Positions 45,833 through 58,584 are shown, counted from the stretch's first letter. The stretch: DNA of 64,000 nt from Clarireedia homoeocarpa (GCA_001465935.1 LNKV01000013.1:434001-498000), one strand, 5' to 3'. Numbers and translations: made by a program. The notes: a model not told the origin generated them from the letters alone.

Positions 45833-46949
45833 TTTCGCTGCCCAATAAATTGGCTGGCTGTCATGAAGAGAGTTCCAGAAGTTGATGCGGACCGCTGAAG
45901 GCTTTTGTAGTCGTAAGGGTTCTACGAGACAGAAGTTGAGGATGCTCGATAATTTTCGAGGTCTCGATAAGTTTACTAACTATCAGTGTTTTTTTGGGTG
46001 CTGACTAACGCTAGGCCAGCGTGAGGCTAAGGTTATCACTTTTCCACTCCATCCCATTGCCATGCCCCTTTATCGAAGATGTGCAAAGACACCTCCACGA
46101 TGGGCCCAAAAACTACGAACTGTCTCTCCAATGATGCGAAACAGACTGTACTTGGTGCCAAGGATAAATACTTGTACTATGCATTATTTCTTCTTTTATA
46201 ACTGAATCCAGTATGTATCGACACATGTCTATCCATATTCGAGTCCTGACCCAAAGTTTGCTATTGGCCTGTTCCACATCAGCTCTTCCAGCCAAGAAAG
46301 CTTTGATTGATACCCCTAAAATTGTTGGTCGTCTTAAGGTCCCTGGCGTCGGACACGTTCGAGGTACCTATGCAGCTCATTGAAATTTGGGAAGGAAATA
46401 TGCTTCGATAGAAAGCTTCCACGTTCTCGATATCTCATGCAAGACATTCAAAGCTTCTACAATCCCTTTAATGTTTAACTGCTCAGCTTGATCTCCACTG
46501 GAGCCATGCAGTTGTCTTTTCCAACCGGAATAGAGCTCTGATTGCAAATAGCTTATGCTATCTTCTCGAATAGCCGTTGGCTCAGTTGATCATGATCATG
46601 AAGTCTGACTACGGGGAGAAGCTGCGGGTGCATCTTGAATCCAACTTGGAAGCCATGAGCTATACCTAGCTCACACTGATGATATACCATATGATTTAAG
46701 ATAATGAATAGTTAGGAGTGAAGGTTGAGCAGTACTCGCCTCTACGTCAATCAGCAATAGTCGTTGCTGTACATATCACTAAAGTAATGTCAATCCCACT
46801 AAAGACAATGTATATAAGGTCAACTTGCCCAAAATGTATTTTATTCACCCTCGCCATCATCCTTATTCTTAGCAGTTCAAGATTTTCCATTCTCATTCTT
46901 CATACCTCCTCACCGTCAATCAAAAGGCAAAGCCCACCTAGCTCTCAAA
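45833..46949. other. Spacer and promoter region before the HsbA-like locus
   Basis: Holds two divergent promoters: of the methyltransferase (minus) and of the HsbA-like locus (plus). There is a clear TATA-like box at 46811. No other gene was seen. Confidence 0.5.
46811..46818 (+). promoter_or_regulatory. TATA-like box of the HsbA-like locus
   Basis: TATATAAG lies about 140 bp upstream of the ATG at 46950. A CT-rich leader (TTCACCCTCGCC, TTCTCATTCTTC) follows, as in many highly expressed fungal secreted-protein genes. Confidence 0.5.
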
Positions 46950-47626
46950 ATGCATTTCCCCAAGATCATTGATAGCGTAGCATCTTCTGCGTTCCTTTTC
47001 ATGTCCGTTACAAGTTCCGCCATGACTGTAACGGAGCTCAAGAAGGCCGCCTTTGACGACATCACCATCTCGGCCGAAGAGGTCAAAACTACATAAACAT
47101 CCTAAATATTCCACTTGCAACCACAACTGGTGGTGGGCCCGTTCTAGTTGGTATACGTTTAACTCATCAAGCGCGAAATTGTCTGATATTATTTAGAAAG
47201 TCATCGCTGGCATAAATTTCAACGCCATGGACCTGGACGCCGCCACTAAGGAATTACCTGTAAGTTAGCCAAAGCAGTTCAGAACTTAGGATTTCTGCTT
47301 GCTAACCACGAGGTTCCCATGATACTCTATACGCACAACAACAGAAGATGAGAACAATATTTCCGACGCGTTTACCGCTGTGAGTTAGAGCTCGATCTAT
47401 GCACACTACGTGATTCCGGACTGACATATCACGACAGCATATCAAGGCTCAAATAGACCTCCTCAAAGCCATAGTCGGAAGGGCTGAGTTGTTCCGAAAC
47501 TATACCGATACCTTTAAGCAGCCTATGGTGAATGCCCTGAAAACCCTTGCAACATCAGGAGGTGGATGGAAGCAGTTGGGGCTCTGTACATATTGTAGTA
47601 GCGCTGGTGTCTCGATATCAGGGTAG
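46950..47626 (+). pseudogene. HsbA-like secreted protein, broken reading frame
   Basis: The ATG at 46950 opens a signal-peptide-like start (MHFPKIIDSVASSAFLFMSV, cut after an SSA) and ELKKAAFDDITISAEEV, but a TAA follows at 47094. Similar coding continues in another frame (NILNIPLATTTGGGPVLV), then across plausible introns: 47151-47200 (GTATAC, AAAG), 47260-47344 (GTAAGT, ACAG) and 47380-47437 (GTGAGT, ACAG). The later pieces are IAGINFNAMDLDAATKELP, DENNISDAFTA and HIKAQIDLLKAIVGRAELF, ending at TAG 47624. The helical pattern and length suit hydrophobic surface-binding protein A/galactomannoprotein. The pieces cannot be joined without at least one frame change, and I count two, so I call it a pseudogene. 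An unusual intron model could rescue it. Confidence 0.45.
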
Positions 47627-50152
47627 GAGGAAGTAGTGATGAAAAGCGAGACAGTAAGGCTGGATGATGTAATGAAATGAGAATTTAATAATTTACAACT
47701 ATCTACTCTCCTGAATATGTGACGTGAAAGAAACATTTCCTCCTGTTTAGAACGAAGCCGAGCAGCCATAAGATGCTTTGAGAATGTCCGTGCTGCTGAC
47801 CCTTCTCCTCAGACATGAGTCGTGCATGTACTAGGTACATGCGTACAAGCTTTCCACAGTGTCTGCCTACCTACATATACATAAGTACCTCGCCTCGACC
47901 CTGCATATCTATCTACCATCAATAATCAGCCATGATCCTTCCCATGTGCTGCTACATACAGCACTATATTCCCACGTTTCGGCCACTCGTTCCTTACATC
48001 CGCCCACACGCGCCGTTATCCATCCTTTTCCTTCTTCCATCCATCGCTAATTTCTCTTATCAAAGTCAGTCAGCTAGCCTGTATTTTCTAAAACATTGTC
48101 TCATCTGAACGACCGGATCCGAACGGTACTTTGCACTTCCCTTTCACGTAACACATCAGTGCAACACTCCCCTTAAACGTCTCATCTCATCAACTCCCAT
48201 TCCCGTTCCTACCCCTCTTACCTCCATCAGCTCCATGCATCATCCCGTTCTTTCCATTCCATCCAACCTCCTCCAATCCCCACCAGTTTCGGCGCTACCG
48301 CGGGTAAAGTAATCAATCAATCATTCATTCATTTCCGTTTCTTTTCTTACCATTACTGTACCGTGCCGTGCGAGCGTGCTATGCACATCATTCTTCGACA
48401 TAAATAAAATGTCTCCGTTCCGTTTTTGGAGGCCCCGAGCCCCTGAAACGCCTTTCTCTTTTTATCTTCCCGAGACAGCGGGATGGAAAGAGGGAAAGAT
48501 AGGTTGGTGGGTTGGTTGATAAAGTAATTGATTGGTAAGGCTGTGATATGTACAGAACGAACTGTGCCTTTTCTTCCTCTTCTTCTGCATACATGCATAC
48601 GCATGTCAGCATTCTATACCCATCTACCAAGTAAATAGAATAGTGAGGGAATGATGCTCCATGATGGAAGAGCCGGTTTTCGCTAATAATAGATTTCTAT
48701 AGATGTTAGAAGTCTAGAACTAGGATTTCCAGGAGTGAGGGGCACAGTGACCTGTTTTTTTTTTTTTACCATTTCCCTTCTAGTCAGATCAATCATGTCG
48801 TGCAACACCAACCACACATCCGTTTACCGTTTCTGGGATGAGATAACTATACGGAAAAGAAAGCAGGGTTCCATGTTTGTGTGACGATAAGCGCACCGGA
48901 AGAGACCTTTCCCTTCCATAATTTGAGCTTTTCTTGTCAGCTGCATACCCAGGTCTTTCATCTAACATTAGCCAGCCATTTTGAATATTTGGAGCCGGGA
49001 ACGACGCACCCACCAACGGTTGGGGATTGGTTTTCAATCTGCCTGTTTGAGGGTTCGCGACGGTGGGTGGGTGGTTCAGAACTTGGAAGCCTAATTGTTT
49101 GTGTAGGGTGCTCGAAACATAATAACACCGTATGCTAAACGATTGGATGCACACCAATTCAGCCTGAGTGCTTTTTACTGTGATGACAATCGCAATCACA
49201 ACCCCCCTCCCCCCTCCCCCCCCAAAAAATCATATCACAAACCATCCTCCAACCCAAGAAACCAAACCAATCATATCCATATCTAACCGCGATGCTTTTC
49301 ATCTTATCACTACCGATCTTAATGTCTCACGCATGTATAGGGCAAACTGAGACATACATACACGTCAAGCGCTAACCCCAATCAACATCCATGAGTAACG
49401 TTACCGAGTGTCTGTCTAAGCGCTGGTAGAACGATCGATATCGATATGTTTCTCGGCTGATAAGAAGAGAAAGGAAATGTCACAAGCAAGCATCGCAGCA
49501 CCTGATCAAGCATCATTTGCTGCGATGTGATGGCGCTTGCCTTTTGCGGCGTATCTCTTCTTATCGTCCCAGGGAACAGAAAGGAGGGCTCATGATGCAA
49601 ACGAACTGACTCTTTGGCACCAACTAGTAAGGTTAACTATGCTAATAATTAATTAGAACGACCGACCTACCAATCTAGGGAATGCATCACATCAAGGCGC
49701 CCTCCCCTCGTAGCGCACCCAAAACTGTGATATGTGAGATATAAAATGAAGATTAACTTGGAAGAAAAGTGTGTATGATTCTTATGTGATATCGCCGTGA
49801 TGAGGTTGCGCTGCGCTTACATGGAGGTGGGGTTCTTACCCATCTCAGGTTCACCGAATCTCACTCTGGCTGACTGTAGTGTACTATTGCAATAAGTTAG
49901 GTGAAGGAGGAGAGGGAGGGGAGGGGGTCTAGATTACAACAAAACGTTAAACGAGAGGGAAATGAAGTAAGAGAAAGGAGGTAAACGACCCCCTTACTAT
50001 GGAACGATGGATATGGCGAAGGATCTGCTTGCTGACGTATATTTTACGATTATGATGTATGAACCTCAGGTGTAATGGAGTTTGCGATGCTCTCCTACGA
50101 CGCAGCAGCTTCAAGTCTTCTAGAACTATGTCGTGTAACTTTAGAGAAAAGA

Positions 50153-50173
50153 TCTATCTATCTATCTATCTAT
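50153..50173. repeat. (TATC)n microsatellite
   Basis: Five tetranucleotide copies, about 35 bp before the ACACC tract. Confidence 0.75.
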
Positions 50174-50207
50174 TCACAAATCCAAGAATAAAGCAAACCA
50201 CCTCTTC

Positions 50208-50253
50208 ACCACACCACACCACACCACACCACACCACACCACACCACACCACC
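50208..50253. repeat. (ACACC)n pentanucleotide repeat
   Basis: About nine perfect copies of ACACC, with shorter related runs again at about 50397-50430. Confidence 0.85.
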
Positions 50254-51273
50254 CCCACCAACATCACCATCACCATCACTATCACCACAACCGGCAACAC
50301 AAAACAACCACAAGCCAACTTTCCCTCACCACTCCGCACGCCCAAAACGGCATTCCAACCCGAAACTATTCCCCTCCCCTCACCTTACCAAACTAAACCA
50401 CACCACCACACCACACCACACCACCAACCCGAAAATCCAGAACAAGCACATGCGCTCGCGTGGAAAATAGCACCCAAAAGAGGGGTCAAACTCTCCCTTT
50501 CCGCATTCCGGGAAAAGTTAGTCAGATTCACCCTCTCCCCAGCCTAAGAAGTATTCTCTCTCAATGGCTAGTCAAACGAACCGAACCACCTTACTCGCAG
50601 CATGCATGACCATCGATCCGTCGGCATGGTATAGCATAGCATAGGATAGCATAGCACGCAGTAGAGCAGAATTCCACCAGCAAGACTTAAAAACAAGAAG
50701 TCCAAAACTTACGCCCCCGCGCCGCCCCCCCCGCGCATGTGCTATTTGTATTTGGACTTTTACTTAGATAAGTTTTAGCTAGTTGGCACGCACGCCTCAT
50801 CTGTCTGGTTCGTAGTTAGAGTGGTGGAGAGGAGGGAGGTAGGTATCTTGCCTTGCATGAACCATTCATTCACGTTTCTTTTTTATATATATAATCAATC
50901 AGGGTGGGGAAGGGATCAAGGATTTTACTTCTACACGTTCGAGAATCATAGGGCGGGCGTCTTGGACCTGACGTTAACACCATCCATCCCCCATCCCCCA
51001 TCCGCCCCATCGCAGCGTTGATGCCTGTAACAGAACACCACCACGGGTACGGGTACGGGGCTTTCCTTCTTTCTTTCCCTATCTCATCCCATCCCATCTC
51101 ATCCTCATCCTCATCCTCATCATCGTAAAGAATCCATCCATTTTTACGAAAAAATATATATACATACATATAAAATAAATCCACAACAAGTTAACTACAA
51201 AGCCCACATACATACATACAGTAATATAAAGTAAGTAAGTAAAACTAACAATAGCCCAAGTGGCTGTAAAGCC

Positions 51274-51289
51274 AAAAAAAAAAAAAAAA
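51274..51289. repeat. Poly-A tract, 16 A
   Basis: An uninterrupted A run in the spacer. It is not next to a recognisable retroelement or gene end. Confidence 0.8.
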
Positions 51290-51539
51290 CGATGCTATTT
51301 TGAGGGGCAAGTCAGACAGACATACAGACAGAGAGGTTAGTCAGGTTGGGTCTTCATCGGGTTCTGCGCGGACGAGGCTGAGCGTGTGTGGGCTGTGCCG
51401 TGCTGTGCTGTGCTTTGCTGTGCTTTGCTGTACGATGATGATGCTTTAGTAGTAGCCTATCTTATAGATGGGGGATGGAACGGGGGGGGGGAGGGAGGGG
51501 AAATAGAATACTGTATGTACTTCGTAGAGGGAGTTATTT

Positions 51540-51560
51540 AAAAAAAAAAAAAAAAAAAAA
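51540..51560. repeat. Poly-A tract, 21 A
   Basis: An uninterrupted A run, preceded about 40 bp upstream by a G9 run. There is no sign of an upstream retrotransposed copy. Confidence 0.8.
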
Positions 51561-51641
51561 GATGGTGGGTGGGGTTGGGAACAGAATTGGGTTATGGCTT
51601 CTGCAGCGCATCGAACTGGGAGGGAGGGAGAGAGGGGTCGG

Positions 51642-51669
51642 TTGATTGATTGATTGATTGATTGATTGA
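51642..51669. repeat. (TTGA)n microsatellite
   Basis: Seven perfect tetranucleotide copies. Confidence 0.85.
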
Positions 51670-52587
51670 GTGGAATGGGTACCACGAGTTACTTACGTAC
51701 AACGATGGATATACTAGATTCGAAAGACTTCATTGCAACCAGGTAAAGGGGATGAGTTATAAAAAGTTGTGAATTGTAAATTTCCTAATATAGATATTAA
51801 ACGGCAGAAAAGCGCAGTTACAAAAAATCAAATTGGTATGAAGGGTATATCCCGATGATCTCGAAAAGAAAAAAAAATAATCTAGCCATAGGCAGAACGC
51901 CGCCATGAGCCATTTCCCAATCCCCATTCCCCTCCTCCTTTTCCCCTCCAACGATGAGATGAGAGACCGAGAACATCGAACTAGAGACTACTATTACAAG
52001 TGTTCATCCATCCATCCACCCATCCATACATTCATTTCCATTTCGTTCCATGATATAAGTGAAACTTCCTCCCCGACGACGACGATGGTGGTGGTGGTGG
52101 TGATATGATGAGGTACTTCCCAGCGCATGCGCGACCATGATAACCCAAAGAAAGACTCCCTCTATTTGAGAAGAGAATATAACAAAAAACTGTTTCCTCC
52201 TAGGCGCTTTCCTGAATTTCAATACATAAAAACCCAATCCTTCAAAATGCTTTGGAAAAACAACAGTAAAACTTTTTTTCCCAATGCCCGCCAGTTGTAA
52301 TAGTAGGAACAATGTCCAACATGCAAATATATGTGTATGAAAAAAACCCGCCCAATGCCTGACTGACCGGAAAGTTGGCTTGCGCCTCCCTTATAAACCA
52401 TCCCATTATCTTACAATAGACTGCCCCATTTTAAAGCAAGTAGGAAACGCATAAATGGTTCCGTGGGTATCGTAGTTGCGTAAGAAAAATCGCGATGATG
52501 GAAGAAATAAACAAACTCCCTCCTTTCTAATCCATATGGATCCTATCGAAGTAAAATTTTTTTCTCTTCATCGTCCCCATTATTCTT

Positions 52588-53784
52588 CTATTCATGTTGC
52601 CCCGGTCTGCGTAGAATGTCTTCGCAGTTGGCGTCGAATCGCATATTCCATAACCGGATCGATGCCATGAACTTCTCTGTGGCATCCAGTTGTCTGTCGC
52701 GGCCAAAGATGGAATCGACGAATTCGGTGCCGGCATTCTTTCCCAGCTGTGCCGTGGTCTTGCTGCTCCCCTTGCGACCTGCCTTGAGCATGGGAGCTTC
52801 ACATGCTTTGAGAAGCGCCTTCAACTTGTCGGTTAGACGCTCGCCTGATAGGATGAAATCATCTACCATCTCTCTATCCTCGAGTCTTCGGATACGCGAC
52901 ATGCATTCTTCAGCACGCTTGACCTTTCCGGCTAATTGAATGAGTAATAGCCAAAGTTCGCCTGCCATGTCAGAGAGTGGGGTGGCGGGTCCGTGGTGAT
53001 ATACAGTCCAGTCATAGATCCATTTGCCAAGACTATTAGCATCGAAGACACTACCAAGAAGCATGATGGGCTCTTCGGTAGGGTCCCAATTCTTGAGTGA
53101 GTATCCTGGGGGGATATGATGTTTGCGCGCATCAGCCTCGGTGGCCTTGGGTGGGGGGGCCTCACGAGGTTTACTTTTTGGTGTGGCCATAGGTCGGGTG
53201 GTTGCCGGTCGGGTGGTTGCCGGTCGTGGTGGTGGTCGTTGAGGTGTTGATGCGGATTGTCGACGAGCACTGTATGGCGATAATTCGGGATCCTCTGCAT
53301 ACTTCTGGTAATATTTATCAGTACCATGACTACCATATTTGTGAGTTGTATGCGCCGGCCTGATTGGCACCCTGCACAAATATATTCTTCCATCACGATC
53401 CTCTACATATTCATACTCAAAATCTTCATATTCGTTTTCCTCGTCACTCTCATAAGGAGCTCGATGGGAGTATTGAGAATATTGATGCTTCGTCTCAGGA
53501 CGCGGCGGTGGTGACCAAGAACTTTTGTTTCGACTCACATTAGGACCAGCACCGGTCGCGTAGAATCCGCCGGAGGTATACCGAGGAGAAAATGGCCTTG
53601 ATTCTGCCCCGTAACTATCCCCACCATAACTTGTGTGGCGCGTATGTGCTCGTAAAGGATGTCGAGATGAGGAAGTGTATGCTCGACCGGTCGGGGAAGC
53701 GGCTGGAGAAGGAGTTGCGCTCGTTGGGAATCCGTAGTATCCGGCGCCGGGATGACCGGGTGGTGTTGAGTATGAGAAGGACAT
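52588..53784 (-). CDS. Pro/Ser/Tyr-rich protein with conserved-looking helical C-terminal domain
   Basis: Single-exon gene of 398 residues; function unknown. The ATG at 53784 (MSFSYSTPPGHPGAGYYGFP) is used because codons further upstream in frame contain only TTG starts. The N-terminal 230 residues are disordered: Ser/Tyr/Pro-rich, an acidic-aromatic patch at 112-129 (ESDEENEYEDFEYEYVED) and a PATTRPATTRP duplication. From about 228 (GYSLKNWDPTEEPIMLLGSV) the sequence is well ordered: FDANSLGKWIYDWTVYHHG, then helices LWLLLIQLAGKVKRAEECM and LTDKLKALLKACEAPML, ending with LWNMRFDANCEDILRRP. I recall such C-terminal domains in many uncharacterised filamentous-fungal proteins. There is no signal peptide or membrane helix, so it is probably cytosolic or nuclear. 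Confidence 0.8.
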   Translation of the reverse strand: MSFSYSTPPGHPGAGYYGFPTSATPSPAASPTGRAYTSSSRHPLRAHTRHTSYGGDSYGAESRPFSPRYTSGGFYATGAGPNVSRNKSSWSPPPRPETKHQYSQYSHRAPYESDEENEYEDFEYEYVEDRDGRIYLCRVPIRPAHTTHKYGSHGTDKYYQKYAEDPELSPYSARRQSASTPQRPPPRPATTRPATTRPMATPKSKPREAPPPKATEADARKHHIPPGYSLKNWDPTEEPIMLLGSVFDANSLGKWIYDWTVYHHGPATPLSDMAGELWLLLIQLAGKVKRAEECMSRIRRLEDREMVDDFILSGERLTDKLKALLKACEAPMLKAGRKGSSKTTAQLGKNAGTEFVDSIFGRDRQLDATEKFMASIRLWNMRFDANCEDILRRPGQHE

Positions 53785-54518
53785 GGTAAATTTTATCCTG
53801 CGTATGTATGTATGTATGTTGCGATGAGATGAGATGGGGAGGGGGGGTGGGGGTTTTTTTCCTCCTGAAGATGAGATTGTACACCCTAAGGAAAACGACG
53901 GAAAATGAGGTTGAGAGGAAAACGAGGTAAAAGACAAAAAGATTTTAGATAGTTAGGATGGATGGAATGGTCGCGCCGATGGATCGAAGACGCGATGAGA
54001 TGTGACAAGCCCGTCACCGTGGTGGTATGTAGTCGGTACGAGAAGAGGGAGGAGAGACCTTTATCGTTGATCCACACATGTCAATAACGCCGCGATATCT
54101 CCTACAACGAGGAAGTTGATGGGGGAGGTCTTGAGGGTTCTCGGTCGAAGTCGCAGCAACGATCTCGACGTTCGAAGATGCTGGAATGAGCTAGATCGGG
54201 GTTTTACACCGACCGCTCTATTCTATCTAGTTATTGGTAATGGTGATGGACACGGGTGATATCTATGGGTGGAGCGTTCTTTTTTTTGGTTGTTAAGCAA
54301 AAAAAAGAAGGTACGGGTGGGCATCTGAGTAGAAACTCATTCGAAGGAAAATTTCGTGTAAAGAGGTTGGGAGGAGAGCAAGTGATAAATACTTGGTAGT
54401 GGGTAGTGGTAGTGATAGGGTGTGCAGTACTTGTGCGCCGGACGCAGGCCTGTACCCAGTAATCAATCCACCTGCTTTACCACAAGAAATCCTGGGCGGG
54501 CACAGAATAATCCTAGGC

Positions 54519-54552
54519 GGGCAAAGGGCAAAGGGCAATAGGCAAAGGGCAG
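54519..54552. repeat. GGGCAAA minisatellite
   Basis: Four to five copies of a G-rich heptamer (GGGCAAA, GGGCAATA) on the plus strand. Confidence 0.7.
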
Positions 54553-54921
54553 TTGGTGGTGGGTGGGAAGGAGGTAATAACAATTCCTCTCGTACTCAAT
54601 CAATGCTGCTCTTTTCCCTCGGGTAGTTGTGCGTTGGGTTCTGTGGGCACGGCAGGGGAGGGGATACATTTCTGCCAAGGGTTAACAAGGGGGGGAATGG
54701 ATTTAGAAGAAGAAAAAAACATTTGATGACTCTGTGCCATTTTGGTGTGATGGGTGGATGAGTGGGTGGTGGGTGGAGGGTGGGTGGAGCAGCGAAGAGG
54801 TTTGTGTGAAATCAAGTCCAGGTATTCTCAGCCACAAGGGTGAACAGGACTGGCCCCTGTCTTCCATGCATGGGGGAATAATTCCACCGGCTAGGATCAA
54901 AGAGGCAAGTCGAGGATAAAA

Positions 54922-54976
54922 ATGGGTGGTAATGGGTAATAAAGGGCAATAAAGGGTAATAATGGGTAATAAGGGA
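54922..54976 (+). repeat. GGGTAATAA-type minisatellite
   Basis: Six units of GGGTAATAA/GGGCAATAAA/GGGTAATAAT. The regular GGG triplets on one strand resemble a quadruplex-capable array; it is not a TTAGGG telomere repeat. Confidence 0.75.
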
Positions 54977-55027
54977 GGATATTGGCAAGTACACGAGTAT
55001 TGCTTGGTCATGGCAAATAGAAGGGCG

Positions 55028-55086
55028 GAGAAGCAGGCAGAGAAGCAGGCAGAGAAGCAGGCGGCACAAGCAGGCACAAACAGGCA
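55028..55086. repeat. AGAGAAGCAGGC 12-bp minisatellite
   Basis: Three clear 12-bp copies, then shorter CACAAGCAGG/CACAAACAGG variants. Confidence 0.75.
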
Positions 55087-55980
55087 AAGAAGAAAACTTA
55101 CAAAATGAATGCGAGGGCTTACAAGTTGCTTCCGTACAGTAGAAGGGCAAAGAGTCCAGCTCATGTGCGTAACATGTGTAATATGTAATACTAATACTTC
55201 GTACACCAAAGTATATAATCCCAATCCAGTCAAGCACAAAGCATGTATGTAGGCAATGTATGTCAACGTACCAAGTACGTACCCTTCCTTACCCTTCCTT
55301 ACAGTTGCTTCGCGGTCCCCTTTCCCCCGTGCAGGACATCTACCACTAAGACATTGCCCGTGCTTCCATACGAAGCTTTCACTCACTCCAGCCGATCCAT
55401 CATACCGCACACAGAAAAGAGCAGCAGCTTATCACTCACTCACTTACTTCGCGCCTTGTGTTACCTACTCTATCATCATCCGGAAGCAATGCATCACCAC
55501 GAACATGCGAACTCCGGAAATCCTGCGCCAGTCTGCCGCCATGCCCTGCGACAGCACCAAAAAAGGAAAAGAGAAAAGAGAAACGGGAAACGGAAAAGCA
55601 ATGTTGGGCCTGTCGACGAATGGGAGAATTTCTTCTGCATTTTGGACAATTTGGCGAGAATGTGCGGATTACGATCCGGAAAGACCTGGGAAATCGAGGA
55701 GGCTAGAAGCACGGACTGTAGGTATCATTACCAAGTATTCAACAAATTTCATGCTTCATGCTTTCATACTTCATGCTTTCATACTTTCTTCATGCTTCCT
55801 TCATACGAGATTCCAAGGAAAGGACCAGGGAAGGAACAACAGGGCAAGGTACTTCCGTACAGACTGATAAGAGAAACGAGTGAGAAACGAGCGAGAAACG
55901 AGAGGCGGCGAGGCGGCGTAGGGGTTGCTGCTGCTTAGCCTTTTGTTTGCCCCTGGATTAATTCTTGTTACTTACTGTAA

Positions 55981-56043
55981 AACAAAAAAAAAAAAAAAAC
56001 AAAAAGAAAAACCCAAAAAAACAAAACAAAAAAACAAAAAAAG
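55981..56043. repeat. A-rich tract
   Basis: Long runs of A broken by single C or G (A17, then A4-A7 blocks). Confidence 0.7.
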
Positions 56044-58584
56044 ACCAAGCAAGCCTGGACCTAGCACGTCAACCTCCAATTTATCACTGTCTCCTCAAGC
56101 CCTCTAGCGAAATTGAGGCAAGACAGAGAGGAAGGCTAAAACATTTTGAATCGTTCGAATGAGGCTCGGATTGGCGTTCACTCACGCTCAGATCTTTTTC
56201 TTTTTCGCCCGGATCATTTGAACCAAAAACGATATCAACGGCTCGCAACGGGGAACATCCCTTGCAGATGCCGCGAGAGGCTCTTGAAGGCCGTATAGGT
56301 AAGTGATCGGAAGGGTGTGGATATGTGTGAGATGTGGGAGGAGGAAGGGAAGGACAAGGGGAAGGGGGATGCGGATGGGATGGTGATTAGGCTTCCAGGG
56401 ATTACAAGTACGAAGAAGGGAAAATTGATTGTTGACGGACGATTCGGCTGGAATTGCATCACGACTTCAGGACTGTGTGGGATTCCTTATCGCACGCGGA
56501 TGGGTACACAAGATTGCTAGCACGCATTTCAACAAACTACATCGTCCCCTCTAGGATTCCTTACTCTGTCTTATTCTCCAACTTCATAGCGCGAAAGGAA
56601 GAATGACTGTGTCGACCCAGTCTGTGTCTAATCAATGTACGAGTAGCAGCCGATTTGTTATTGTCTGACCATTTCGGCCGCTTTTGTTTCGGAGCTCCTT
56701 CGATCCCCAGTCTCCGCTCGCTCGCTCCCTCGCGCGCTCACTTTCAGCGTGGCAAGATGCTGAATGAGCTTAAACGAATGGCAATTGTGGATACCGGCAT
56801 TGGGGACCACGGGCTGGCCAAGATCGAAGGAAGCGTTCCAAGGGAGAAGAGAGAAACATGCTCTGACGATACGATAAGAAATGAGGGGCTGTACTTTGCT
56901 GAACTTTGCTGAACTTTTTTGTGCGCGCGCAACACCACTTGAGGGGTCGATTTGTTTGAATGAATAGATGATGTTGGGTTCTTAGGGTTTCACGGGTCTC
57001 TGTTCCCTAGCAATGGCGATACCAACACCGTGCAATCAATCAAATCCAACACGACAAGGTTGTTGCGACTTTACACCGATATTTCGCTTTCTGTCCGGGG
57101 TGCCAAATCAAATGGAACGTACTTGTACGATCCGGACGTACAGACCGACACAACATTGTCGGAACTGACATGGTGGCGGCGGATACTGTACTCTAAGTAG
57201 AGTTGGGATCTTCTTTGAACTGCTACTGTCGGTACGAGGATGGATGGAAATTTTCATGAGGTACCGTCAGTTCAGTATTAAGCTGCAGTTTTTCATGCAT
57301 GTAGGTTCTGTACATAGAGAGGAGCCGACGACCACTTGGTTGGGCAGGAAATATAACACCTGAATGAGGTTTATCGATGCCCTTGGAATGGGTATTGGAA
57401 TTGGGATTTCAAAAGTCCAGCAAGACCGGCAATACAGCAGCTGTACGAAGGTATCACGATGTGTGTATCGACGAAATCATAGGATGCTTCGTAATGATGG
57501 GCTCCTGAAATCAGAGGTAGGTGTTCCCGTCGACAGTATCGGGATTCTGTCACGTTTTAGGTTGACTTCCGCCTCCTCCTTTCCGTGATCTCTGGTCAGA
57601 GTCTTGGGCGTTACACATCAGCGCACACTTACGAGTTACAAGGAAAATTCTTCTCGTTGTCGATTATCAATAGTCTCATCATTCTCGCCATCCTCCTCGC
57701 CTTTTCCCTATTCCAATAGCTTAAGCCCTGGCCATCGGTATATTTGGGCTTACCATCTACAAGGTTAACTGGAACATCCATCCTTCGACCCGGCCATGGA
57801 TTGATAGTGCCATGTCTTCGATGAGGCCACTCCCTCCAATCAAAGAGCCTCAACGCTCTCTACAAACCTCGTTCAATATTCTTTCTCGGACTTGGGCCTT
57901 TCTATCACGAAACCATGATACCTTCGTAATGACACCTACTTTGCCATACGAATGCCTTGATACCACCATGTTTGCAATTCAATTAAAATCACACGATAAT
58001 CTTAAAACAAACTCGAGGGAATTTTAAATTTTCGTTTTCGTATTACTCCAAAGACAAATGACAAAACAGCGCCAGAGAAAAATCTCTTCATTTTCAATCC
58101 AATTCATTGGCTTTCTATCCACCACTCTACAGCAACCTTAATGCAATGGTGATGAATGAACGGTTTCTAGACGTTATGCGAATAAATTGATTACTTTTTT
58201 TTCTTTTGTGCTTCGCAGAGTCGTAGATTCTGCACGGTTTCACAACATGGAGCGGAAAAGCGACCAGGGCGGTTGCATGTATTTCATTTAAACTTTTCCA
58301 CGGCTGTGTGCGACGAACCGGAGCCAACAGAGTTCTGGAAGTCAATCCCGTTGAAAAATACTTTCGTCCGGCGGAAAGAAAATGGTTCCGCAAATGTACT
58401 GGGGACTTGGCTTGCTCTGTTGGTGTACAGATAGATATCCTTTTTGTGGTCTAACTGTACAGCTACCAGCGTGCTGCGTGCTGCGTGCTTCGTGCAGATT
58501 GCGGGCCCTGACGACAAATGGTGTGTCGGGGCGGGCAATCATCGTCACAATTCCACTGCATCGGTTCGTAAGTGTATGTACTTT

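Larger units (their letters stand above)
47627..52587. other. 5-kb spacer, repeat-rich, no supported gene
   Basis: No recognisable coding region. Contents include (TATC)n and ACACC repeats near 50150-50255, a low-complexity frame at 50059-50547, A16 and A21 runs, a (TTGA)n tract and CT-rich stretches. The right end is the 3' UTR of the minus-strand gene at 52588. Confidence 0.55.

Noticed and set aside
50059..50547. Plus-strand frame of 162 codons
   Set aside because: Most of it translates ACACC and CACCAT repeats (HHTTP, TITIT). There is no domain, and the composition is explained by microsatellites.
51540..51560. Poly-A tract as the tail of a retroposed gene or LINE
   Set aside because: No coding remnant lies upstream, and no target-site duplication was visible.
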